Source: an uncultured Aquimarina sp. (GTDB lineage: Bacteria > Bacteroidota > Bacteroidia > Flavobacteriales > Flavobacteriaceae). From it: a DNA stretch of 64,000 nucleotides. Location of the stretch: NCBI GenBank assembly GCA_947498705.1, contig CANMLW010000005.1, positions 124,001 through 188,000 on the forward strand, written 5' to 3'. The number at the start of each line of letters is the position of its first letter. Position 1 is the first letter of the stretch. Made by a program: the position numbers and the translations under genes. Positions 47,227-55,681 of the stretch are shown piece by piece. Below the pieces are notes generated by a model, which saw nothing but the letters and a program-made list of their open reading frames with translations, searched no databases and was not told the DNA's origin.

Positions 47227-49656
47227 CTAATTACTTACTTTATCAGATGGTAAATCCAATTGTATATTGTACGAAGGGATATTGAACCCCGTTTTGGTTT
47301 TTATATTATTATAGTTTAATATTTGATCACTAATTTCTTTTAGCGTATTACTTTTGAAATATCCTGTACAGATTCCATTAGCAGTTTTTTCTGCGTATCC
47401 TGTTCCATATTGGATATGAAGACGGTACTCATCCTCGGGAATATTTTTTACATATTTTGTGATATTTTTTTTGAGATAAACTGTACGGACGGTCTTTTTG
47501 GTATTTATGGAAACAATATCTAAGATTACTTCGGTGGTATTTCCCATTGATAATTTTAGATAGTTATCAAGGTTCATATCATATACAGCATTTTGATTGA
47601 GGCATTTGGACTCTGCAGCTTCTTTGTTTGTAGATGTTAGTTCTTTATCCTTTCTATTAGCACTTTCTTTTACTGATGTCTTGTTAACTTTAAGAATAGA
47701 TAATGGCGAAAGGAAAAGACCATTCATATTAGAAATTTTTAGCTTCCTCGCTTCTTTTAGGCTATTATAAGGGCCAAAGTAAAATAAAGATTCATAATCC
47801 GAACCTTTAAAAAGTTTAGGGTTAAGCCCTTTTTCTTTAGTTTTTTGAATTTGTTCATCAAGTATGTTTTTAGGATAAGAGGTAGAAATTAGATAATATC
47901 CAGTTTTTAAATCATTTTGGTTCTTCTCAGGAAGAAAAATACTCACTGATTCTTCATCAGAAGTTTCCTTGTTTTCATAATCCTCGTCAGAAAAATCTTC
48001 TTGATAGTATTTGTTTTTAAAAGATATGGGTAACGAATAAGTAACAGTAATTTTTTTACCATCCTTCTCCCCAGGAACCATTGGTGGCAGTAATTTAAAT
48101 ATTCTTTTAGCTTCAAGATGTGCCTCTACAATTAAATTGAAATTTACATCCTCGATTTTTCCTGAAGGATTTACTTTAAAGTTAATTTGACCTTCGAATC
48201 CTCCTAAATAAGGAAGGGCTTTTAATATGTCGGGATTAAAATTAGCAGCCACAAAATCGCTAATTTCATTAGAAACACATCTTTTAATGTCATAGTTTTT
48301 TGTAAGATCTTTACATGCAATGGTAGAAGGGAGTTTATCAATCTCATTCATGTCATAAGGGGTTAACTCTGGTGAGTTAATCCTAATATGCATTATTTCC
48401 CGAACGTCCTGCTTTATTTCTTTTAAGTATAATATATTCCACCCTTCCATTGATCTAAAAGGGTTAGAAACCTCTCCTGTTTTTAATTGAAACGTTACTT
48501 GTCGTATTTTTTTTGGAATAAGCTTATCACCTTTGGTGACGTACATAGCATCTCTCATCGATCTATCGTTATACATATCTGTAAATTCTTTAAAACTAGC
48601 TCCATTTTCAACACTTGTCTTTACTTCTAACAGTTGACCTACAATATTTTTATCATGCTGGTCTAATGAGTCAGTAATTCTTAATGCATCTTTTTGATTG
48701 TCGCCAGCTATAAATGTTGTGTGGGTTGTATCTTTCGATTCGTTGGCAAAAGACGAAACAATAAGCATAGTCCCTAAAATAGGAATGAGCAGCAGATATT
48801 TAAATTTTGCAATAGTTTTGGATTGAGATTTTTGTAACATGGTTATTCGTTTTTTGAGTAAAGACTGATTAAAAAATTGATTGATAAAATCGATATCTTC
48901 GGTTTCAAAAGTGGTATGTAATAGTTGTTCGTAGTATTTTCTTTTTCCCAAAATCGCTACACTTTTTGCATCTGCGATATATTCGTGTAGTGTATCTATT
49001 CTCGATTGATAGACATAGATAAGTGGGTTAAACCAAAAAATGATTTTTAAGAATTCGAACCACAATAAATCCAAGGTGTGTTTTTGTTGTAAATGAACAA
49101 TTTCATGAATAATGATTTGCTCTTTTTCTTTAGGAGTTAATTGATCCCCAAGATAAATGTCATTAAAAAAAGAAAATGCGTCTTTACTATTAGGAATGGT
49201 ATAAACATTATAACCAACTGTTTTATAATAGATTTTATGATAAGAAGCTTTTTTACGTAATGCTCTAAGTCGAAAAACTCTTTTTGTAAACCTAATAAGC
49301 ATAAATGTGATAACAATACCATAAGTTAGTAACCACCAATTGATCCATTCTAAAGAAAAGTAATTAGAAGATTGACTAATGATATGAGTGATTTCTGTTG
49401 TTGTATTATTAATTGATACTGCTTCCTGAGTAGGAGATTGTCCAATAATAATCGCAGGTAATTTAACCACGTATTCTGCTGGAATGTTTTCTGGTATACT
49501 TTTAACCCTAATGAAAGGTAAAACAAAAGATAGTGCCGATGTGGCTAGTAAATACAACCTGTTTAAAGAGAAAAAAGTATCTTTTTTGTGAAACAGATCA
49601 TACGCAATCAAAAACAGTAACTGAAAGATTATTATATATAAGATGTAATTTATCAT
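47227..49656 (-). CDS. BlaR1-like M56 protease, tandem paralog
   Basis: Close paralog of 44559-47177; the first 300 residues are almost the same, including HEIVHLQQKH. A six-residue insertion (IYYKTV) sits before the zinc motif. It shares the PpiC-like, TonB-C-like and first SPOR-like regions, but the last two SPOR repeats are replaced by a different domain of about 120 residues (CLNQNAVYDMNLDNYLKLS to LDLPSDKVSN), which recurs in the next upstream gene. ATG 49656 (MINYILY) matches the paralog; ATG 49662 is two codons earlier. Expected partner of the BlaI gene at 50386. Confidence 0.82.
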   Translation of the reverse strand: MINYILYIIIFQLLFLIAYDLFHKKDTFFSLNRLYLLATSALSFVLPFIRVKSIPENIPAEYVVKLPAIIIGQSPTQEAVSINNTTTEITHIISQSSNYFSLEWINWWLLTYGIVITFMLIRFTKRVFRLRALRKKASYHKIYYKTVGYNVYTIPNSKDAFSFFNDIYLGDQLTPKEKEQIIIHEIVHLQQKHTLDLLWFEFLKIIFWFNPLIYVYQSRIDTLHEYIADAKSVAILGKRKYYEQLLHTTFETEDIDFINQFFNQSLLKKRITMLQKSQSKTIAKFKYLLLIPILGTMLIVSSFANESKDTTHTTFIAGDNQKDALRITDSLDQHDKNIVGQLLEVKTSVENGASFKEFTDMYNDRSMRDAMYVTKGDKLIPKKIRQVTFQLKTGEVSNPFRSMEGWNILYLKEIKQDVREIMHIRINSPELTPYDMNEIDKLPSTIACKDLTKNYDIKRCVSNEISDFVAANFNPDILKALPYLGGFEGQINFKVNPSGKIEDVNFNLIVEAHLEAKRIFKLLPPMVPGEKDGKKITVTYSLPISFKNKYYQEDFSDEDYENKETSDEESVSIFLPEKNQNDLKTGYYLISTSYPKNILDEQIQKTKEKGLNPKLFKGSDYESLFYFGPYNSLKEARKLKISNMNGLFLSPLSILKVNKTSVKESANRKDKELTSTNKEAAESKCLNQNAVYDMNLDNYLKLSMGNTTEVILDIVSINTKKTVRTVYLKKNITKYVKNIPEDEYRLHIQYGTGYAEKTANGICTGYFKSNTLKEISDQILNYNNIKTKTGFNIPSYNIQLDLPSDKVSN

Positions 49657-49695
49657 AACCAAGTTTTTTCTCTAACAGATTTGTTGTTTTATTAC

Positions 49696-50301
49696 CTAAC
49701 GTTTTTTAGAAATTTCATTAGGTAAGCTATCTAGTATTAAATTATATGAGGGAATATGTACACCAAGATCGGTTCGATCTACACTGAAATCTAAAATGTT
49801 ATTAATCTCCTTGGCTATCTCATTTTTAAAATAACCGATGCACTTTCCGTTAACAGATTTTTCGGCATATTCATTACCATAGGCAATATGAATTTCATAT
49901 TTACCTTCAGGAATGTTCTCTATATAATAGATCGATTTTTTTTCTAGGTAAACAGATCGTATTTGTTTTTTACGGGTAGTCGAAATAATGTTTACAATAA
50001 TCTCTGGAGCTACGTCTAATGTGATTTTTAGGTAGTTGTTCAGGTGCATATCATATTCAGAATCTTTGTCGGCGCATATTTTTTTTACAATATTGTTTTG
50101 TGTAGTATTTGCTTTATGATCATTTGTTGCTGTAAGGTTGTTTGTGTTTTTTAGTGAAGTCTCAGAGGATACTGTAGTATTCCCATTAGTCAAATCTGTT
50201 TTATTTTTACAAGAAGTATGTATTAATATACCAATAGTGAAAATAATTAACAACAAGTATGTGAACTTTGTAATAAGTTGGGGCTGTGTTTTTTGTAACA
50301 T
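49696..50301 (-). CDS. M56-derived truncated paralog (protease domain lost)
   Basis: 201 residues. The N-terminus MLQKTQPQLITKFTYLLLI corresponds to the internal MLQKSQSKTIAKFKYLLLI of the full M56 proteins, so the gene starts where their last membrane helix begins. That helix now acts as a lipoprotein-like signal (LIHTSC). A variable linker is followed by the same C-terminal domain as the preceding M56 paralog (DSEYDMHLNNYLKITLD, GKCIGYFKNE). It looks like an internal deletion derivative that is still open and probably expressed. Function unknown. Confidence 0.75.
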   Translation of the reverse strand: MLQKTQPQLITKFTYLLLIIFTIGILIHTSCKNKTDLTNGNTTVSSETSLKNTNNLTATNDHKANTTQNNIVKKICADKDSEYDMHLNNYLKITLDVAPEIIVNIISTTRKKQIRSVYLEKKSIYYIENIPEGKYEIHIAYGNEYAEKSVNGKCIGYFKNEIAKEINNILDFSVDRTDLGVHIPSYNLILDSLPNEISKKR

Positions 50302-50385
50302 GGGTATTTGTTTTTAGGGAGAGTGGATTTAAAAATTAATAGATCCGATTCATGCCTTCAGTTTTAATAATAGTCTACAATAGAA

Positions 50386-50745
50386 TTATTTTTCTTTATT
50401 TAATTCTTTTAAAATTTGTTCCAGATCTTTGATATCCATATCATTTTTCTTAACAAAAAAGGAGACCATATTTCTAAAAGAGCCATTAAAATAGTTGTTC
50501 ATTAACTTGTTGATCGATTGATTACTATACTCTTCTTTTTTAATGATTGGAAAGTAGATATAACCTTTACCTTGTTTACGATGACCAACAAATTCTTTGT
50601 TTTCTAAAATCCTAACTATGGTAGAAATCGTATTGTAAGCCGGTTTGGGTTCGGGCATCTTTTCGATAATTGTAGCGACATTAGCTTCTTCTAATTGCCA
50701 AAGCCATCGCATTACTTCTTCTTCAGCTTTTGTGAGTTGTTTCAT
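50386..50745 (-). CDS. BlaI/MecI-family repressor
   Basis: 119-residue winged-helix repressor (LTKAEEEVMRWLWQLEEANV, then NTISTIVRILENKEFVGHRKQGKGYIYFP). It leads the locus running down to 42106 and is the expected repressor of it. Three AACTA-N6-TAGTT palindromes immediately upstream are its probable operators. The half-site differs from the CTACA/TGTAG operators of the BlaI gene at 27137, suggesting the two systems are insulated from each other. Confidence 0.9.
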   Translation of the reverse strand: MKQLTKAEEEVMRWLWQLEEANVATIIEKMPEPKPAYNTISTIVRILENKEFVGHRKQGKGYIYFPIIKKEEYSNQSINKLMNNYFNGSFRNMVSFFVKKNDMDIKDLEQILKELNKEK

Positions 50746-50768
50746 CGGATATAAAATTATGAGTATTT

Positions 50769-50833
50769 AACTATTTTTTTAGTTGAATAAAACAAATGTA
50801 ACTAAAATTTTAGTTTTAACTAGTTTTTTAGTT
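50769..50833 (-). promoter_or_regulatory. three BlaI operators (AACTA-N6-TAGTT)
   Basis: Palindromes at 50769-50784, 50800-50815 (a perfect 16-bp palindrome) and 50818-50833, starting 24 bases upstream of the blaI-like ATG. The remaining bases up to 51051 are AT-rich with no further feature seen. Confidence 0.65.
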
Positions 50834-51051
50834 AAAAAAACTAAAAATTATTTTTATGAAGATGAATGGCTTTAGAACGGTATTAAGTATTTATGCTTAG
50901 TAAAGTAAACTCTTTAGGCGTTGCATGTTGTCTGCCAGAGTGTAAGTTTGGAATTAAAAATTAGAATGATTAATATATCGTTTAGAAAATAGAGATGTGA
51001 GATATATCGATAAAGACTATACTATAAATAATAAGAAAAGTACTATTATGT

Positions 51052-51510
51052 TTACTTTTCGTTATTATCTGTAATTCGTTTTTGTGTTAAATCGATTTCT
51101 GTAATTTTCATTTCAAAAGTAATAGGTAAGGTATAGGTATCTTCAAAAACATTTTCTTGTATTTCCTTCTTTTTTTGTAGCACAGGTGTCATAGTAGGAA
51201 ATGAACGTAACGTTCGTATTGCTTCTTCTTCTAGTTCTAATGCAGTAGCTTTTGCTTGAATATCGACAATTTGACCAATTTGATTTACTTTAAATCTGGC
51301 ATAGATTCGATTTGTACCAATTCTGGCATAAGGCTTCATGGCTGCAGTATTGTAATTTACAGTAACAAACTCTTTTATTTCGTTAATAATACAATTTTTT
51401 CTAATGCGATCATTTGTAGCATCTTTACATTTAGGTGTTGTAAAATTGGTTTGAGAAAAGGAGACAGAGAAAGTTATTAACCCTAAGGATAATAGTATGA
51501 AATGTCGCAT
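51052..51510 (-). CDS. secreted TonB-C-like protein
   Basis: 152 residues: signal peptide (ending SVSFSQ, about residue 20), then a TonB C-terminal-like domain with paired cysteines (CKDATNDRIRKNC), the helix IINEIKEFVTVNYN, the strand IYARFKVNQIGQIVDIQAKA and EEEAIRTLRSFPTMTPVLQ. There is no membrane helix beyond the signal, so it is a stand-alone periplasmic domain, similar to the TonB-C region within the two M56 proteins nearby. Confidence 0.75.
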   Translation of the reverse strand: MRHFILLSLGLITFSVSFSQTNFTTPKCKDATNDRIRKNCIINEIKEFVTVNYNTAAMKPYARIGTNRIYARFKVNQIGQIVDIQAKATALELEEEAIRTLRSFPTMTPVLQKKKEIQENVFEDTYTLPITFEMKITEIDLTQKRITDNNEK

Positions 51511-51686
51511 AATTTTGGGGTAGTTTTATGTTCGATTAATGGTCAATAATATAGTATCTTAGACAAAAAAAGAAAATAAAATTATATTCTAAAAGCTTTA
51601 ATGAGTTTAATAACAAACAGCTAAGATAAGTTTACATTTCCGTAACAAAACAGAAACAATGTCGTCATATAACTTAAAAAATAATA

Positions 51687-52181
51687 ATGGATATTGTATT
51701 AATTATACTAGGATTTTTATGTTGTCTTATAGGCATAATAGGAAGTTTTCTTCCTGTATTACCGGGACCATTTACAGCCTGGATTGGATTGTTAATCCTA
51801 CATCTTACAGATAGGGTTCCTGATGATTGGACTTTTTTAGGAATAACATTAGGGGTATCAATTTTGGTATGGATTCTTGATTATATCGTGCCAGCTTTGG
51901 GTACCAAAAAGTTTGGAGGTACCAAATATGGTATGATAGGAAGCTCGCTTGGGCTCATTGTAGGAATATTATTTTTAGGTCCACTAGGAATTATAATCGG
52001 ACCTTTTGCAGGCGCATTTATAGGAGAATTAATAAAAGACAGTGATCAATCATCAAAAGCGTTAAAAGCAGCTTTTGGGTCTTTTATTGGATTTTTGACA
52101 GGTACTTTTATTAAATTTATAGTAGCCGTAGGATTTATTGTTTTTTATTGTAAAATAGTAATAGAAAATTGGCATTTCTAG
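51687..52181 (+). CDS. DUF456 membrane protein
   Basis: 164-residue protein with about five membrane helices and the DUF456 features: IGSFLPVLPGPFTAWIGLL, the polar loop with DYIVPALGTKKFGGTKYG, and GPLGIIIGPFAGAFIGEL. Its Gly-rich helices resemble glycine-zipper packing. Function unknown. Confidence 0.9.
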   Translation: MDIVLIILGFLCCLIGIIGSFLPVLPGPFTAWIGLLILHLTDRVPDDWTFLGITLGVSILVWILDYIVPALGTKKFGGTKYGMIGSSLGLIVGILFLGPLGIIIGPFAGAFIGELIKDSDQSSKALKAAFGSFIGFLTGTFIKFIVAVGFIVFYCKIVIENWHF

Positions 52182-52270
52182 TTGTATAACTATCTGTATT
52201 ATTGGCTTTTTTGTAACATATAGTATAAAGAGATGTCATATAGATATAAACTTCACCAAAACTCTTAGTT

Positions 52271-54301
52271 ATGAAAACTCACTTCGTATTCATTTTATTT
52301 GCACTTACCCTACAATATACCGTTGGACAAACCCAAAAAGATAGTTTACCGGGAGATACATCTTTGGTAACTTCGGATAAAGAACTGCAAACATTATCAG
52401 ATCAGGAAAAAGGTAATTTTACCTATAAAGTTGAAGATTACTTTCAAAAGCCAAAACAGACCACATTTAAATTCTCTCCAGATGGAATGTTTTTCTCTTA
52501 TAGAGAAAAAGATAGCAACGGAAAACTCCATATTTATGTAAAAAATACCGAAACAGGTGTTGTAAAAAGAATTATCGAAGAGAAAGAAGAGCTTATTCGA
52601 GGATATGGTTGGGCAAATAACAAACGACTTATCTATGTTATGGACCAAGGAGGGAATGAAAATTATCATCTTTTTGCAGTAGACTTGGATGGGAACAACC
52701 AAAAAGATCTTACTCCATATAAAGATGTAACAGTTAGTATTTTAGAAATTTTGAAAGAACAACCCGAATTTTTGGTTGTTTCTATGAACAAGGACAATGC
52801 ACAAATATTCGAACCTTATAAAATAAATATCAATACAGGAAAAATAGAAAAACTATTTGAAAATTAAGATGTTCAAAACCCTATATCCGGATATGATTTT
52901 GATAAAGATGGTGTGTTAAAAGGATATACAAAACAAGAAAATGGAGTTAATTACTCAATGTATTATAGAACGGCATTAGATAAACCTTTCGAGAAAGTAT
53001 TGACCACCACCTGGAAAGATAATTTCTATATTCTTGGTTTTGATTATACAACAGCTTATCCTCATGATGCATTTGTAATGAGTAATTTGGATAGTGATAC
53101 GAATGAAATACTGTTATATGATTTGGCAAAAAAGAAAACTATAAAAAAAGTATATAGTAATCCGGTATTTGATGTGGGTGGTTTAAACAGGTCTAGAAAA
53201 AGAGGATATGAAGTAGATTATTACTATTATACAGGAGAAAAGAGTGTTACAATTCCTGTAAGTGATACCTACAAAAAAATACACGCTAAATTCGAACAAC
53301 AATTTAAGGGGAAAGATTTTTATATAACTAATAAAACAGATAACGAAGATAAATATTTGATTTATATAAGTAGTGACAGACTTTATGGAAAGTATTACCT
53401 ATATGATGTAGCCAAAGATAGTTTTAAAGAAATTATGAATTTGATGCCACAACTTAAAGAGGAGGAGATGGCAGAAATGAGACCTATTAAGTTTAAATCA
53501 AGAGATGGATTAACATTATATGGGTATATAACTGTTCCCAATATTGTTAAAAAAGATGAAAAAGTTCCTTTAATAGTAAACCCACATGGTGGACCATACG
53601 GTCCTAGAGATGAGTGGGATTTTAATCCAGAAACACAATTGTTTGCAAGTAGAGGATATGCTACCTTACAGATTAATTATCGAGGATCAGGAGGATACGG
53701 AAAGAAATTTTTATTGGCAGGTAGCAAACAGATTGGAAGAAAAATGCTTGATGATTTGGAAGATGGTGTTGCTTATGCAAAATCATTAGGATTTATAGAT
53801 GAGAACCGTATCGCAATTTATGGAGGTAGTTATGGAGGGTTGGCGACTTTAGGAAGTTTGGTGAAGACTCCCGGCTTGTATCGATGTGGAGTAGATTATG
53901 TTGGTGTTTCTAATTTGTTTACTTTTTTTAAATCCTTTCCTCCATATTGGAAACCATATTTACGTCAAGTATATGAACAATGGTACGATGAAAATGACCC
54001 TAAAGACCAAAAAATCATGAGAGAAGTTTCTCCCGCATTAAATGTAGATAAAATTACAAAGCCACTTTTTGTGGTGCAGGGTGCAAATGATCCTCGTGTT
54101 AATATAAATGAATCTGATCAGATTGTAACCAATCTTAGAAAAAGAGGATTTGATGTGCCTTATATGGTTAAATATGATGAAGGACATGGATTTGGTCATG
54201 AAAAAAATCGTATCGAGCTATATGAAAGTATGATGGGATTTTTTGCTAAACATCTAAAATCAGATCTTCTAAAAAATGATACCAATACTTTAAAAAAGTA
54301 A
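52271..54301 (+). pseudogene. S9-family prolyl oligopeptidase interrupted by an in-frame stop
   Basis: One 676-codon reading frame with a TAA at codon 199 (52865-52867). The signal peptide (to VGQ) and the start of the beta-propeller precede the stop; directly after it the same frame continues with DVQNPISGYDFDKDG, a normal continuation, and then the rest of the propeller and the hydrolase domain. The catalytic residues are intact: Ser520 in YGGSYGGLA, the Asp in QGANDPRVN and the His in EGHGFGHE. No frameshift or other stop is present, so the lesion is a single substitution, a sequencing error, or read through. Restart from the GTG at 52913 would lack a signal peptide and half a propeller. 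Confidence 0.85.
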
Positions 54302-54321
54302 ACAATCAATAAATAGTATTG

Positions 54322-54354
54322 AAACCCCTTTTCATGTATGAAAGGGGGTTTTGT
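54322..54354 (+). terminator. terminator after the S9 peptidase
   Basis: AAACCCCTTTTCAT and ATGAAAGGGGGTTT pair with one wobble and are followed by T-rich sequence. Confidence 0.8.
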
Positions 54355-54387
54355 TATTTTGAAGGGTTATAATTTATAAAGGATATG

Positions 54388-54419
54388 TTTGTCCGTTATT
54401 AAAAAAAGAATTAATTTTG
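54388..54419 (+). promoter_or_regulatory. promoter of the Rrf2 regulator
   Basis: TTTG (54388-54391) and TAATTTTG (54412-54419) with a 20-base spacer match the Bacteroidota consensus; the ATG follows 20 bases later. Confidence 0.65.
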
Positions 54420-54438
54420 TCCTATAAATAAAAAGTGT

Positions 54439-54870
54439 ATGTTTTCAAAATCTTGTGAATATGGTCTTAGAGCGGTTATTTTTATAGCGCAGCAAACTAC
54501 GAAAAATAATAAAGTGAGTTTAAGTACGATTTCAGAAGAAATAAACTCTCCCCAAGCTTTTACTGCAAAAATTTTACAACAGCTTACACGCAATAATATT
54601 GTAAAGTCTATTAAAGGACCTTATGGAGGATTTATGATAGAGGACGAGAAAATGGATACAAAATTAAGCGAGGTGGTTCAAGTTTTGGATGGAGATTCGA
54701 TATATACGGGATGTGGTTTAGGGCTGAGACAGTGTGATGCGAATTCGCCATGTCCTTTACACTATAAATTTGTAGAAATAAGAGACAATCTTAGAGATAT
54801 GTTAGAAAATACTTCGTTAAAATCTATAGCCGATGATATGAACGCTGGGTTAACCATCTTAAAAAGATAA
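54439..54870 (+). CDS. Rrf2-family regulator with Fe-S cysteines (NsrR-like)
   Basis: 143-residue winged-helix regulator. The N-terminus (SKSCEYGLRAVIFIAQQ) and the recognition helix (SPQAFTAKILQQLTRNNIV, KGPYGGF) are typical. Three cysteines spaced C-x6-C-x5-C (GCGLGLRQCDANSPC) match the cluster-binding loop of NsrR/IscR proteins. Since RIC, NO reductase and truncated hemoglobin genes follow, it is most likely a nitric-oxide-responsive repressor of them. No direct NO data; the assignment rests on context and cysteines. Confidence 0.85.
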   Translation: MFSKSCEYGLRAVIFIAQQTTKNNKVSLSTISEEINSPQAFTAKILQQLTRNNIVKSIKGPYGGFMIEDEKMDTKLSEVVQVLDGDSIYTGCGLGLRQCDANSPCPLHYKFVEIRDNLRDMLENTSLKSIADDMNAGLTILKR

Positions 54871-54894
54871 AAAAATTTAAATCAATAAAGGATA

Positions 54895-54906
54895 AAAAGA
54901 TCTTTT
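54895..54906. promoter_or_regulatory. 12-bp palindrome before the RIC gene
   Basis: AAAAGATCTTTT lies between the regulator and the RIC gene, 51 bases upstream of its ATG. It could be the Rrf2-family operator; it is short and AT-rich, so weak evidence. Confidence 0.3.
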
Positions 54907-54956
54907 AATCATTTATGAATAAAACTAATATATAGAAAAATTTGAATCATATAAAA

Positions 54957-55676
54957 ATGGAACTAAATAGTGAAACTTTAATAGGTGATATTGTAGCAAA
55001 GAACTACAGGAGCGCCCAGGTTTTTAAAAAACATGAAATAGATTTTTGTTGTCAGGGAAATAGAAGTATATCTTCTGCTTGCAAAACATTGGGAATATCT
55101 ACCAATGATCTTATAGAAGAACTGACCAACCTTTCTGAAAAAGTAAAAGAAGAAGAAAATTATCAGGAATGGGAAATAGATTTTTTATCTGATTACATCT
55201 ATGACAAACACCATCAATACGTTGAAAGTAAAATACCTGTAATTAAGGAGTATTTAAGCAAAATCTCTCAGGTTCATGGTGACAACCATCCAGAACTCTA
55301 TGAAATAGAAACTCTTTTTAAAGAAAGTGCAGGCGAACTTAGTATGCACATGAAAAAAGAAGAATTACTTCTTTTTCCATACTTCAAAAAACTAGCTAAG
55401 GCATCTAGAGGGATAGAGATAAATTCAACATTGTCATTTACATCGGTAGAAAGTCCGATTGCAATGATGCATAAAGAACATGATGATGAAGGGGATAGGT
55501 TTAGGAAGATCTCAGTGCTTAGTAATCAATACACCCCTCCAGTAGATGCATGTAACTCTTACAAAGTAGCATTCTTACTATTAAAAGAGTTTGAAGAAGA
55601 TTTACACAAGCATATTCACTTAGAAAACAATATCCTTTTTAAAAAAGCAATCGTAATTGAAAATAGCCTAAACTAG
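54957..55676 (+). CDS. ric: iron-sulfur cluster repair di-iron protein RIC (ScdA/YtfE)
   Basis: Repairs Fe-S clusters damaged by nitric oxide or oxidants. It has the ScdA N-terminal domain (LIGDIVAKNYRSAQVFKKHEIDFCCQGNRSI-like, residues 7-37, with the Cys pair) and a hemerythrin-like di-iron domain whose His/Glu ligands are seen in YIYDKHHQYV, VHGDNHPEL, MHMKKEELLLFPYF, MMHKEHDDEGD and DLHKHIHLENNILF. ATG 54957 is chosen over an in-frame TTG at 54942. It sits five bases before the qNor gene. Confidence 0.93.
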   Translation: MELNSETLIGDIVAKNYRSAQVFKKHEIDFCCQGNRSISSACKTLGISTNDLIEELTNLSEKVKEEENYQEWEIDFLSDYIYDKHHQYVESKIPVIKEYLSKISQVHGDNHPELYEIETLFKESAGELSMHMKKEELLLFPYFKKLAKASRGIEINSTLSFTSVESPIAMMHKEHDDEGDRFRKISVLSNQYTPPVDACNSYKVAFLLLKEFEEDLHKHIHLENNILFKKAIVIENSLN

Positions 55677-55681
55677 TTAAA

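Noticed and set aside
52913..54301. Independent hydrolase gene starting at GTG 52913
   Set aside because: It is in the same frame as the preceding ORF, starts in mid-propeller and lacks a signal peptide; a single gene with an in-frame stop explains both parts better.
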